From NCBI GenBank assembly GCA_937943605.1, contig CALEAW010000012.1:1-41991 (forward strand): a stretch of 41,991 bases of DNA, read 5' to 3'. The notes beneath the pieces were generated by a model. The model searched no databases. It was not told where the DNA came from and saw nothing but the letters and a program-made list of their open reading frames with translations. Below, piece by piece: positions 26,944 to 35,082 of this stretch (its first letter is position 1; each line of letters begins with the position of its first letter). Both the position numbers and the translations under genes were made by a program. This stretch comes from an uncultured Sutterella sp. GTDB taxonomy: Bacteria; Pseudomonadota; Gammaproteobacteria; Burkholderiales; Burkholderiaceae_F.

Positions 26944-28784
26944 TGGGGCGTTGACGACGTCTCTGCTAGCGTGTCCCGAGGCTCTTCGGAAAGCTCGGCG
27001 GGCTTATCAATGGTCGGAAGTTTGACGGTACACAATAAGCCTCGGCCTTCGAGATCAGGGCGACGCTTGATCGTGAGAGAGCCACTATGCGCTTCAACCA
27101 ACGAGTGCACAATCGGGAGCCCTAACCCGAGTCCCGATTGCTTGGTGGTGTACCCAATCTGGCCAATACGCTCAAAGGCCTCGTCCGATAGGGCAGGGCC
27201 ATTATCTTCGACGCGCAGGTATGCATAGCCTCCGTCAGTATGGAGCGTCAGGTCGACCGCAGGATAGTTTTCGTTGATGACCGCTGCGGCTGCGTTTTTG
27301 ATGAGGTTTTGAACGACAAGTTCCATTTCAAGCGGGTCAGCTTCAATGTAGACGCCTGGCTTAATCGAGAGGTGTAAGGGCACCAACTTACTGCTATGAC
27401 GACGCCAGTGTGTTACAACCTTTTGAATGAGTTCAGAAAAATCCACAGGTTGGAACTGACGGTGACGCAAGTGCCCATAATGACGAACGCGGTCAATGAT
27501 TTCGGCAGCTCGGGTGCCTGAATCCTCAATCTCTGTGATCGAACTTAAAAGCGTTTCTTTGGGCACGTCACCACGCTTTAATCGACGACGTAAGCTTCCG
27601 CAATAGTTCGTAATGACGGTTAAGGGTTGCTTTAATTCATGGGCCACCATGCTTGACAACAGCCCCACAGCACTAGCGCGCGTGAGGTGCTCGACTTGCA
27701 TGGCGTTATGGCGTGCAGTGAGTTCGACCTCCATCTTGGCTTGAATCGTTTCTTCAAGTTGCCGTTCGCGACGTCGTGCTAAACGCACCAAGAGGACCGT
27801 ATTTAAGATGGCAAGCAATATCACGAACGAGACGCCTAACAAATAGGGGCGTAACTCACGCATATGCCACCAAATATCATGTGGATCCCCATAGGGCACC
27901 TGCATGATCTTAAAGACGTTATAAAGACGCCGGTGGTCCGTTGGAATCGTCCACTGACTGCCATCATTACCCGCGGGCAAATTGAGAAGGGTGGCCGTTA
28001 AGTCTTTAGCGATATTTGTAGGTACTGTCGGTTTGATAGAGAAAAACCAACTCGGATAGAGTTCGGTTGAATGTTTACAGGCCAAAATGCGATCGTTATG
28101 TTCATTGATTACACGAAAATCTTCTAAACGAATTTCGCCGCTCGCAGCATGGCGCTCTAAAAGGCAACTAGCAACAAACCCCACGTCAACCGCGCCACTT
28201 TGTACGAGGTCGACAATCTTCGTCATGGGGTTGCCGACGACACGAATACTTCCAAAAAAGCGCTCGGGATCAATGCCTTCGTTAATGAGTTCAGAGGCTG
28301 GTATTTGCCAACCTGCAAAAGCATTGCGACTCATGATGGCGAGCTTCTTTCCATGCAAATCCTTGATGGTCTGAAGGTCTTCTCGGTCTGCTCTCACAAT
28401 GATGGTGGCCCCATTGGCATGGTTGGGGTCTGGGGCTTCACGGGTGGTAATCGCCATCAAAGGTAAACCCCCCGTATGTTCGATCATGAGACTCGTGAGA
28501 CCACTCGACGCAACTGAGATGTCAAAGGCGCCATCGTGCGCAGCTTTTAAGAAGCTATCAGGCCCATATTCGGTCACCTTCAATTGAACAGGCGCAATTT
28601 TGCGTTGGAGCGCTTCAATCGACTCACTAAAGTAGCCTTCCATAATTTCTTGCCCGTACGAATTCACAATGGCAAGACGCAGTTCTTTGGGCGGCGGCGG
28701 TAGTTCATTGGGGTGAGAAGCCCAACTGAGACCAAAGGCTGAGAGTAGGCACAGGGCTACTAAAGAAGTAGACGGTATCGACAT
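26940..28784 (-). CDS. ttrS: TtrS-like sensor histidine kinase with periplasmic PhnD-type domain
   Basis: This 614-residue sensor resembles tetrathionate sensor TtrS. It has a signal peptide, a periplasmic PhnD-like (phosphonate-binding-fold) domain (about residues 34-300, with FDISVASSGLTSLMIE and VDLVQSGAVDVGFVASCLLE), one membrane helix (about 313-335), a HisKA dimerisation domain with AHELKQPL (H382) and an ATPase domain with NLIKNAAAA, EDNGPAL and GLGLGLPIV. It would sense a periplasmic ligand and phosphorylate the TtrR-like regulator encoded 4.7 kb away at 33484. The Psr/Ttr-type reductase operon lies between them, in the opposite direction. The ligand may be tetrathionate, thiosulfate or another oxidised compound; this is inferred from the family only. 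Confidence 0.82.
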   Translation of the reverse strand: MSIPSTSLVALCLLSAFGLSWASHPNELPPPPKELRLAIVNSYGQEIMEGYFSESIEALQRKIAPVQLKVTEYGPDSFLKAAHDGAFDISVASSGLTSLMIEHTGGLPLMAITTREAPDPNHANGATIIVRADREDLQTIKDLHGKKLAIMSRNAFAGWQIPASELINEGIDPERFFGSIRVVGNPMTKIVDLVQSGAVDVGFVASCLLERHAASGEIRLEDFRVINEHNDRILACKHSTELYPSWFFSIKPTVPTNIAKDLTATLLNLPAGNDGSQWTIPTDHRRLYNVFKIMQVPYGDPHDIWWHMRELRPYLLGVSFVILLAILNTVLLVRLARRRERQLEETIQAKMEVELTARHNAMQVEHLTRASAVGLLSSMVAHELKQPLTVITNYCGSLRRRLKRGDVPKETLLSSITEIEDSGTRAAEIIDRVRHYGHLRHRQFQPVDFSELIQKVVTHWRRHSSKLVPLHLSIKPGVYIEADPLEMELVVQNLIKNAAAAVINENYPAVDLTLHTDGGYAYLRVEDNGPALSDEAFERIGQIGYTTKQSGLGLGLPIVHSLVEAHSGSLTIKRRPDLEGRGLLCTVKLPTIDKPAELSEEPRDTLAETSSTPH

Positions 28785-28959
28785 TGGGTGTAAGTACGCA
28801 ATTGAGGAAAAAAGCCTTTATATGCAAGTTCGCATTCTAGCATTGCCGCCTGAAAGACAAAAAAACGCACAACAAATGTAATTTTTACTACACAAGGATT
28901 AATAAAGAATCCAAAAAACTACTCCCTTAGAATTAGGCAAATAGAAAAAATCTAACGTC

Positions 28960-28976
28960 TTGATAGAAATTATCAA
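28960..28976. promoter_or_regulatory. Palindrome upstream of the reductase operon
   Basis: TTGATAGAAATTATCAA is a 6+5+6 perfect inverted repeat in the 457-base gap 28785-29241. Its halves look like FNR half-sites (TTGAT/ATCAA), but the spacing is 7 rather than 4, so a LuxR-type (TtrR-like) site is equally plausible. The rest of the gap is AT-rich and holds two leader hairpins; I see no ORF in it. Confidence 0.4.
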
Positions 28977-29072
28977 TATATTAATGAAAACCCTAATTAA
29001 TGGTTCGAAAACGGGACAAAACAGGCATTTTTGCCATTCCTCGTGAAAAAGGATTAGGGGAAACTACTAAGT

Positions 29073-29097
29073 CCGCTATTCATGCCTGGAATAGCGG
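29073..29097 (+). promoter_or_regulatory. Perfect hairpin in the reductase leader
   Basis: CCGCTATTC and GAATAGCGG form a 9-bp stem with a 7-base loop, 145 bases before the start codon and without a T run. It is a structured leader or operator rather than a terminator. Confidence 0.5.
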
Positions 29098-29186
29098 TGT
29101 AGGTGGGTATGGATAAATGTCCAATAGTGGTTTTACTATCGTTCCCGCGCGTACATAGAGGGAAGTTGTCAGAATGTGTGACAGTG

Positions 29187-29212
29187 GATTTCCGCCCCCT
29201 TTTTTGGAAATC
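29187..29212 (+). promoter_or_regulatory. Second hairpin close to the reductase start
   Basis: GATTTCC and GGAAATC form a 7-bp stem with a pyrimidine-rich 12-base loop (GCCCCCTTTTTT), ending 29 bases before the ATG. It may affect mRNA stability or translation. Confidence 0.4.
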
Positions 29213-29241
29213 TGCTCGAATTTATTCAAGGAGAAAAACGA

Positions 29242-31821
29242 ATGGAAGACAAAATTGTCGACCTTCAGATTTCGCGCCGTAAGCTTCTCAAGCTCGGTGG
29301 TGTGGCTGCTGTTGCCTCTACCGGTGCGGCCGGTGCGCTTTGGCCTGTTGAAGCGCAGTTAAAGGAACTCGAACATCAGGGTTGGAGCCGTCATCCGCTC
29401 GCCTGCTGTATGTGCGGTGCTTTCTGTGGTCTTGTTGCCATGAAGAAGATTGGCGAACCGACGTCTGAAAAGACGGTTCGCATTTTCCCGAACCCTGATC
29501 ATCCCCAGCGTGGTTACTGCGGTCGTGCCGCTGCCACCATGTGGGTCTGGAACCATCCGCTTCGTATTAAGAAGCCGTTGAAGCGCGTGGGTGAACGTGG
29601 TGAAGGTAAGTTTGTTGAAGTGACTTGGGACGAAGCGTTGAATGACATCGCTGCTCGTCTTAAGAAGGTTGTTGAAGCCAACGGTGAAGAATCCGTCGTT
29701 TCGACCAGCCACTCTTTCAGCGGTATGGCTAAGTGGATCACGTTCCCGCTCGGCTCCCCGAACCATATTGGTCACTCGAGTACGTGTAACTCTGCTTCGA
29801 TCGCTGGTCGTGACTGGGTTTATGGTAAGGGCTTCTCTGGTGCTGGCAAGATTGAACCTGACTACGCCCACTTACGTTATTTGATTCTCATTGGCCGCTC
29901 GATGGGTAGCGCCATGGGTTGCTTGCACACCCTGAATGAAGCCCGTGAAAAGGGCTGCCAGGTGGTTAGTATTGACCCGCGCATGCCCGACATCGCTTAT
30001 GGCGATGCCAAGTGGGTGCCGATTCGTCCGGGTACGGACCAGTCCTTCGTGCTTGCCATGATCAACGTCATGTTGACCGAAGGTCTTGCTGATCTCCAGT
30101 TCTTGGCCAAGCATACCAATGCTGCCTACCTCATCAAGGCTGATGGTCGTCCGTTGACCGAAGCTGACATGAAGAAGGATGGTCGCGCTAACTTCTTTGC
30201 TGTGCACGACATCAAGACGAACAAGATCGTCTTCCAAGGGGTTGAACTTGATGAAAAGGGTGCTCCGAAGGCGTTCGTTGAAGATCCTGCCACGGAACAG
30301 AACCTCCACTTCACGGGTTCTTTGACGCTTGTTGACGGTACGACGACCGAAGTGCGTACGGCCTTTGACATCTTGGCTGAACTCGCTGCCAAGCATAACC
30401 CACAGGCTTCTCAGAAGATCACGGGTATCCCGGCTGATACGCTCGTTGAACTTGCTCGTAATTTTGCCAACTACAAGGGCGTGGTTGACGACGGTTGGTA
30501 CTCTTCCAAGAACGGTAATGACATCGAGCTCTATCAGATGATCGGTGTGCTGAACGCCATGAACGGTAATGTTGACCGTGAAGGTGGTCTCGTCGTGACG
30601 GCGGGTGCTGGCTTCAAGGGTCCTGGCGTTGGTGAAGGCAAGGGTCCGAACGGCGAAAAGTGGGAAAAGTCCAAGGCGAAGCGCATTGACAAGATCGTTT
30701 GTAGCGAAAGCCAGGGTAACTTGTGGACGGCTCTCGATGCTATGCTCTCGGGCAAGCCATATCCGGTTCGCGCGCTCTTCGTTGTGGGTACGACGCTCTT
30801 CCATCGTGAATCTGACTCTGAACGCTTGGCTAAGGCTTTGAAGTCCCTTGACCTTTGTGTGGTTCAGGATCTGTTGCCGCACGAAGTTTGCGACTACGCT
30901 GACTATGTTTTACCGTCCACCTACTTCCTTGAACGCTACGAAACCGCTGGCGTGAAGTGGGCCTTGGATGGCTCTGTCCATCTTAATGACGCTGGCATTC
31001 GTCCGCCTGAAGGCGTTGAAGCTCGCCACGACATTTGGATCCTTCTTGAAATCCTTCGTCGCGCCTATCCGGAACGTGCCGCTCGCGTGGGTTACACGGC
31101 CGAATTGAAGATCGCTGATGAATTCGATGCTTGGTATAAGAAGCTCGACGACAAGGCTGTGGCCAAGTTTGTCGCTGCTCAGGAAGCTAAGAAGCCGGGT
31201 TCTGGTGAAAAGATTCTCAACGATCTTAAGACCAAGGGTTGGACCACGGTCAAGAAGAAGAAGTATGGTGAATATCCGTACAAGAAGCCGTTCGGTACGC
31301 CTTCTGGCAAGATCGAAATCTACGGCTTCAAGTCCTTCGCTAAGAAGGGTTACGATGCGATCAAGCCGATCAGCGACTATGTGCCCGCACCGGCTTATAG
31401 CGCTCCGAAGCCCAATAGCAACGAATTTGTGCTTGTCTCTGGTAAGAACTGCACGTCGAGCTCTGGTTTGAACCTCTTTGTACAGACCACTCGCTTCACG
31501 GGTGACCGTACGCTTTGGATGAATCCGTATGACGCTCAGCGTCTTGGTATTCAGAACAAGGAAGAAGTCATTGTCGAAGGTGTTGACCGCGACTATCAGG
31601 CCAAGGTGACCGTGACTGTGACGAAGAAGGTTGTTCAGGGTGCTGTCTTTGCCTTCGGTTTCTCGGGCGGCGTTCGCACGAAGGAACTCGTCAACGATCC
31701 TCGCTTTGACTTTGTGAAGGAAGGCATCAACTCGCACTGGTACGCCACGGGTTACGCTCAGCCCGTCGTTGGTAACCTTGCGAACAACAGCTGCATCCGT
31801 GTCAAACGCATCAAGGGATAA
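29242..31821 (+). CDS. Molybdopterin oxidoreductase catalytic subunit (PsrA/PhsA/TtrA-like)
   Basis: This 859-residue DMSO reductase-family Mo/W-bisPGD enzyme starts with a Tat signal (SRRKLLKLGG, R12-R13), so it is exported folded. An N-terminal [4Fe-4S] site is formed by C55, C58, C62 and C93. The likely Mo ligand is C182 in HSSTCNSAS, as in polysulfide, thiosulfate and tetrathionate reductases, not Ser as in DmsA. AAGGAG 7 bases before the ATG supports the start. It heads a tight operon with an Fe-S subunit and an NrfD anchor, the Psr/Ttr layout. The flanking TtrSR-like genes suggest an oxidised sulfur compound, but related enzymes reduce arsenate, selenate or organic acceptors. Codon use is strongly biased (Lys AAG, Glu GAA), suggesting high expression. 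Confidence 0.88.
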   Translation: MEDKIVDLQISRRKLLKLGGVAAVASTGAAGALWPVEAQLKELEHQGWSRHPLACCMCGAFCGLVAMKKIGEPTSEKTVRIFPNPDHPQRGYCGRAAATMWVWNHPLRIKKPLKRVGERGEGKFVEVTWDEALNDIAARLKKVVEANGEESVVSTSHSFSGMAKWITFPLGSPNHIGHSSTCNSASIAGRDWVYGKGFSGAGKIEPDYAHLRYLILIGRSMGSAMGCLHTLNEAREKGCQVVSIDPRMPDIAYGDAKWVPIRPGTDQSFVLAMINVMLTEGLADLQFLAKHTNAAYLIKADGRPLTEADMKKDGRANFFAVHDIKTNKIVFQGVELDEKGAPKAFVEDPATEQNLHFTGSLTLVDGTTTEVRTAFDILAELAAKHNPQASQKITGIPADTLVELARNFANYKGVVDDGWYSSKNGNDIELYQMIGVLNAMNGNVDREGGLVVTAGAGFKGPGVGEGKGPNGEKWEKSKAKRIDKIVCSESQGNLWTALDAMLSGKPYPVRALFVVGTTLFHRESDSERLAKALKSLDLCVVQDLLPHEVCDYADYVLPSTYFLERYETAGVKWALDGSVHLNDAGIRPPEGVEARHDIWILLEILRRAYPERAARVGYTAELKIADEFDAWYKKLDDKAVAKFVAAQEAKKPGSGEKILNDLKTKGWTTVKKKKYGEYPYKKPFGTPSGKIEIYGFKSFAKKGYDAIKPISDYVPAPAYSAPKPNSNEFVLVSGKNCTSSSGLNLFVQTTRFTGDRTLWMNPYDAQRLGIQNKEEVIVEGVDRDYQAKVTVTVTKKVVQGAVFAFGFSGGVRTKELVNDPRFDFVKEGINSHWYATGYAQPVVGNLANNSCIRVKRIKG

Positions 31822-31824
31822 GTC

Positions 31825-32403
31825 ATGAAAAAAGTGAAAAAACAGCTGGCACATCTTTTTGATGCCACTCAGTGCATTAACTGTGGTGCTTGTGTCACGG
31901 CTTGTGCACAGACGAACTATCCGGATCTGCTCAACGAGTACATTCCGGCTTGGAATACGATTTGCAACAACATCCGTCAGGTCAAGGTTGAAAAGAACCG
32001 TCCGATGCAATTGTTGATCCAGTGTCAGCAGTGTTCGGAAGCACCTTGTGTGACGACCTGTCCGTTCGGTGCGAACTACTATGACGACAATGGTCTTGTT
32101 CGTAACGATCCGGATCGTTGCATCGGTTGCAACTACTGCATTGCTTCGTGCCCGTACGATGCTCGTTGGTCTAACCCGGTCACGGGTCTGCCCTCCAAGT
32201 GTATGGGTGAAGGCTGTCTGCAGTTGATCGAAAACGGTAGCCTCCCGGCTTGTGTGACGGCCTGCCCGGCCAGCGCTCGCCTCTTCGGTGACACGCTCGA
32301 TCCGACGTCGGACATCTCCAAGAAGATTGCTTCCTCCAGAACCCAGACGCTTCTTGAAAGCCATGGGACGAAACCGAACTTCTACGTAGTGGTGCACAAA
32401 TGA
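31825..32403 (+). CDS. Four-cluster [4Fe-4S] electron-transfer subunit (PsrB/TtrB-like)
   Basis: This 192-residue ferredoxin-like subunit passes electrons from the membrane anchor to the catalytic subunit. Four cysteine groups are visible: CINCGACVTAC, CQQCSEAPCVTTCP, CIGCNYCIASCP and C..GC....PACVTACP. There is no signal peptide; such subunits are carried out by the Tat signal of the catalytic partner. The gene begins 3 bases after the catalytic gene and overlaps the NrfD gene by 4 bases (ATGA), a classic coupled operon. Confidence 0.9.
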   Translation: MKKVKKQLAHLFDATQCINCGACVTACAQTNYPDLLNEYIPAWNTICNNIRQVKVEKNRPMQLLIQCQQCSEAPCVTTCPFGANYYDDNGLVRNDPDRCIGCNYCIASCPYDARWSNPVTGLPSKCMGEGCLQLIENGSLPACVTACPASARLFGDTLDPTSDISKKIASSRTQTLLESHGTKPNFYVVVHK

Positions 32404-33287
32404 TCGATCTGAATGATTTCACCGCGCAGGTCCAGGCCGCTCACTGGGGTTGGACGATTGCATTATTCCTCTGGTTCGTCGGTTTGTCGGGCATGGGGAT
32501 GTTCTTGAACAACTGGGTGCGAGAAAAGGCTTTGGTCTATGTCTGCACCGTTGCGGGTATCGTGGGTACGCTCCTCGTGGTCAGCCACTTGACGCGTATT
32601 CTCAACCTGCCGTTCGCTGGTATCAACGCGCTGCTTGAAATGAGCTTCAATTTCGGTAGCTGGATGTTTATCGGTATCTGCCTTCTCGTTGTGCAGTGTT
32701 GCATTACGCTCTTTTACTCGATGGTCTTTGCCGGCGTCCTTTTTAAGGGCGAAGGTTGCAAGAAGATCATCCAGGGCGATTGCTTCAACCGCTTCTGCGC
32801 CGCGATTGGTGTGGCTGCTACGATCTATTCCGGCTTCCTGCTTACGCAGGCCGTTGGTGTGACCCTCTGGAACACGTCTTTGATTCCGCTCCTCTGGATC
32901 ATGTCTGGTTTGGCATGCGCCTTGGGTACGATCGAACTCTTGACGGTGTTCGGCAAGCTCTCCCACGACAAGGTTTTCTGGACCCATCGTACGGCTCTCT
33001 GGGTTGAAACGGTCGAACTCTTCACGATCTTTGCCTTCGTGCATGTCGCGACGAGCTCCACGTCCGCTGCTGCCCGTGCTGGTGCTGAAGCTTTGCTTAG
33101 CGGTCCTCAGTCCCTGATGTTCTGGGTTGGTGTGATCCTTTGCGGGTCCTTGATTCCGCTGGCCATTAACCTCTTTACGCGCAATCAGAAGATTGTGGCT
33201 GTCGGGGCTATCCTTGGCATCACTGGTGCGCTTCTCCTTCGCGCCTCGGTGCTCTTCGCAGGCTACTACGAACCGATTCTTCTCTAA
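32400..33287 (+). CDS. NrfD/PsrC-family membrane anchor and quinol oxidase subunit
   Basis: This 295-residue integral membrane protein has about eight hydrophobic helices (for example WTIALFLWFVGLSGMGMFL, ALVYVCTVAGIVGTLLVVSHL and IGICLLVVQCCITLFYSMVFAG). It matches the NrfD/PsrC/TtrC fold, which takes electrons from the quinol pool without heme. It completes the three-subunit reductase. The start overlaps the Fe-S gene by 4 bases. It uses the same highly biased codons as the other two subunits. Confidence 0.85.
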   Translation: MIDLNDFTAQVQAAHWGWTIALFLWFVGLSGMGMFLNNWVREKALVYVCTVAGIVGTLLVVSHLTRILNLPFAGINALLEMSFNFGSWMFIGICLLVVQCCITLFYSMVFAGVLFKGEGCKKIIQGDCFNRFCAAIGVAATIYSGFLLTQAVGVTLWNTSLIPLLWIMSGLACALGTIELLTVFGKLSHDKVFWTHRTALWVETVELFTIFAFVHVATSSTSAAARAGAEALLSGPQSLMFWVGVILCGSLIPLAINLFTRNQKIVAVGAILGITGALLLRASVLFAGYYEPILL

Positions 33288-33344
33288 TTCCCCCTTAGAG
33301 AAGGTCGAACTAAGCAAAGCACTGCTTAGGGTAGCCTAAGAAGC

Positions 33345-33381
33345 AACAGCCGCTTCGAGTACAGGCTTCGAAGCGGCTGTT
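33345..33381 (+). terminator. Long hairpin after the reductase operon
   Basis: A perfect 14-bp stem (AACAGCCGCTTCGA / TCGAAGCGGCTGTT) with a 9-base loop lies 58 bases after the NrfD stop. It lacks a good T run, so it may protect the mRNA 3' end or pause polymerase ahead of the next hairpin. Confidence 0.55.
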
Positions 33382-33423
33382 GATATAAATAGATGGTCCA
33401 TTGCATGGACGCCCAAAGACGAA

Positions 33424-33455
33424 AAAAGGGCTCTCTTGTGTTTGGCAAGGGAGCC
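33424..33455 (-). terminator. Terminator after the TtrR-like gene
   Basis: GGCTCTCTTG and CAAGGGAGCC form a 10-bp stem with one G-T pair; on the minus strand it is followed by CTTTTTTC. It may also stop residual plus-strand transcription of the reductase operon. Confidence 0.7.
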
Positions 33456-33483
33456 TTTATGTTTTGTCGTAGTGTGTGGTTAG

Positions 33484-34134
33484 TTATTCGACTTTATTGA
33501 AATTCGTCACCGCTTCAGGGTCGATCAACATCATAAAACGCGTGATGTCCGCAGCGGTACGGGCGTTTAGTTTTTTAGATAAAGAACCACGATGCGCAAT
33601 CACAGTTTTTTCAGTAATGTCGAGTTTGGTGGCGATTTCTTTGTTGAGTAGTCCACGAGCCACCCAAAGTGCGACTTCTTGTTCACGGGTTGATAAACGA
33701 CGATGAGCGGATTTTGCTCGCTCAAGCATGATCGTACTGTCACGGTTGTCGATATCTCGTTGAACGGCTTTTTCGATCGCTTCAAGAAGTCGTTCGGCAG
33801 TGACAGGTTTCGAGAGAAAGTCATTAGCGCCATTTTTGACTGTTTGAACAGCCATATCAATATCACCGTGCGCCGAAATAAAGATGATGGGGAGTGGATT
33901 GCCTTGACGTTTCATTTCGTTTTGTAATTCTAACCCGCTCATTTCAGGCATACGAACGTCAAGCACCAAGCAACCCGGTATGAAATGACTGTCTTTTTCT
34001 AGAAAGTCCAACGGATTGGTGTAAGTAATGACGTTCCAACCTTCCCCTTCAATCACAAATTGCCAAGAACGGCAAACGTCGGGATCGTCATCCACGACAC
34101 GAATCAGGCATTGAGATTGTAGGGAATTGATCAT
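33484..34134 (-). CDS. ttrR: TtrR-like response regulator (FixJ/NarL type)
   Basis: This 216-residue response regulator has a receiver domain (about residues 8-125) with acidic pocket DDDPD, phospho-acceptor D59 in CLVLDVRMPEMSG and K in FLSKPV. The C-terminal LuxR-type HTH (about 150-205) contains LSTREQEVALWVARGLLNKE and TEKTVIAHRGSL. The FixJ-type layout is that of TtrR. The ATG at 34134 is chosen because GGAG lies 6 bases before it; a TTG at 34146 overlaps that site. Its partner is probably the TtrS-like kinase at 26940. It likely activates the reductase operon that lies between the two genes. Confidence 0.85.
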   Translation of the reverse strand: MINSLQSQCLIRVVDDDPDVCRSWQFVIEGEGWNVITYTNPLDFLEKDSHFIPGCLVLDVRMPEMSGLELQNEMKRQGNPLPIIFISAHGDIDMAVQTVKNGANDFLSKPVTAERLLEAIEKAVQRDIDNRDSTIMLERAKSAHRRLSTREQEVALWVARGLLNKEIATKLDITEKTVIAHRGSLSKKLNARTAADITRFMMLIDPEAVTNFNKVE

Positions 34135-34241
34135 CACGTGCTCCAAAAGTAAACCAGATTTAATTATTTTTAATGTATTTTGTCGAGAGATTATAAACGA
34201 AGTCCCAAAATCCCTTTTTGAGGGTCTAGGTTGCAGGCAAC

Positions 34242-34282
34242 AAAAAAAGCACCTCGATGTTGATGGTCGAGGTGCTTTTTTT
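34242..34282. terminator. Terminator after nsrR, symmetric
   Basis: GCACCTCGA and TCGAGGTGC form a 9-bp stem flanked by seven A and seven T, so it works on either strand. On the minus strand it follows the nsrR-like gene. Confidence 0.9.
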
Positions 34283-34296
34283 CGGTAGCCAATGAA

Positions 34297-34890
34297 TTAG
34301 TGGCGACGGCCACGGATACCACGCTTATGGTTATTGGCGTCTTCGTCCGTCTCTTCGAGGCTATCAGCATCACGCGTGACACGTTCCTGCATTTGACGAA
34401 TAAGTGCGCTACTCGGCACGCCAGCGCGACGATTCAACGTATTAGCGTCGACGATGGGAATTTCATTAAGGTTATTGATCTTGTTGCGCGTGTTTTGATC
34501 AGCAGCCAAATCTTCAAGTGTCTTTTCGTTGAGTTTGGCATAGAAAGCTTCCAAAGCGTCATTGAGTGTAACGCGAAGGCTACATTCTGGCGCGAGCGGG
34601 CACTTGGGTTCAAAGCAGTCAATCAGCGGAGATTGTGCTTCAAGGGTTCGAACGATATCCCCCATGCGATATTCGGAAGGGCGTTTCGCTAAGGCGATGC
34701 CGCCAGAACGACCACGCAACGTGCAGATCCAACCTTTGAGACTAAGGAAGTGAACCACTTTAACCATGTGGTTACGAGACCATTCGAAGCGCTCAGAGAG
34801 TTCGGTCACGGTCACTAACGTTCTGCGAGGTGTGTACGTTAAATACATCAGCACGCGAAGGCTTAAGTCTGTGAATCGGGTGATGTGCAT
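34297..34890 (-). CDS. nsrR: NsrR-type Rrf2 nitric oxide sensor repressor
   Basis: The protein starts MHITRFTDLSLRVLMYL with the Rrf2 winged HTH (SERFEWSRNHMVKVVHFLS). It carries the Fe-S ligands C92, C97 and C103 in CFEPKCPLAPEC, spacing CX4CX5C, matching E. coli NsrR (C91, C96, C102) rather than IscR. NsrR loses repression when NO damages its cluster. At 197 residues it is about 55 longer than typical NsrR; the extra tail (from about residue 145) is charged and ends in NNHKRGIRGRRH. It lies just downstream of the Hmp-like reductase on the same strand, separated by a hairpin. Confidence 0.85.
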   Translation of the reverse strand: MHITRFTDLSLRVLMYLTYTPRRTLVTVTELSERFEWSRNHMVKVVHFLSLKGWICTLRGRSGGIALAKRPSEYRMGDIVRTLEAQSPLIDCFEPKCPLAPECSLRVTLNDALEAFYAKLNEKTLEDLAADQNTRNKINNLNEIPIVDANTLNRRAGVPSSALIRQMQERVTRDADSLEETDEDANNHKRGIRGRRH

Positions 34891-34984
34891 ATTATGTGCG
34901 TCCTTGGTTGAGGGCTAGATTAGAACAGAAAAGATACCGATGAACTGCCCTAATAAAACTTGTTTTTGTTTCGTAAAGGTTCAT

Positions 34985-35017
34985 AACGCCGCCAAGATCA
35001 TTCTCTATGACGGCGTT
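34985..35017 (-). terminator. Hairpin between the Hmp-like gene and nsrR
   Basis: AACGCCG and CGGCGTT form a 7-bp GC-rich stem with a 19-base loop, flanked by short A/T runs only. It is probably a weak terminator after the reductase gene. Confidence 0.45.
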
Positions 35018-35082
35018 TAAGTCACTTAGTTTGCGCAATTGTATTCGCTCTGAGTGATTTTGTCATCTATTTGGTAAACCCC

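Noticed and set aside
28960..28976. Canonical FNR box before the reductase operon
   Set aside because: Half-sites fit, but the spacer is 7 instead of 4 bases, so it is listed only as an unassigned palindrome.
29872..30882. Minus-strand open frame of 336 codons inside the catalytic reductase gene
   Set aside because: Lies wholly antisense to a gene with clear Fe-S and Mo-ligand motifs; no ribosome binding site or family match.
30910..32397. Minus-strand open frame of 495 codons opposite the reductase genes
   Set aside because: It is a shadow of the highly biased codon use of the plus-strand operon; its sequence is rich in Arg, Thr and Val with no recognisable domain and spans two real genes.
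32463..33317. Minus-strand open frame of 284 codons opposite the NrfD gene
   Set aside because: Highly charged antisense translation of a hydrophobic membrane protein, an expected artefact.
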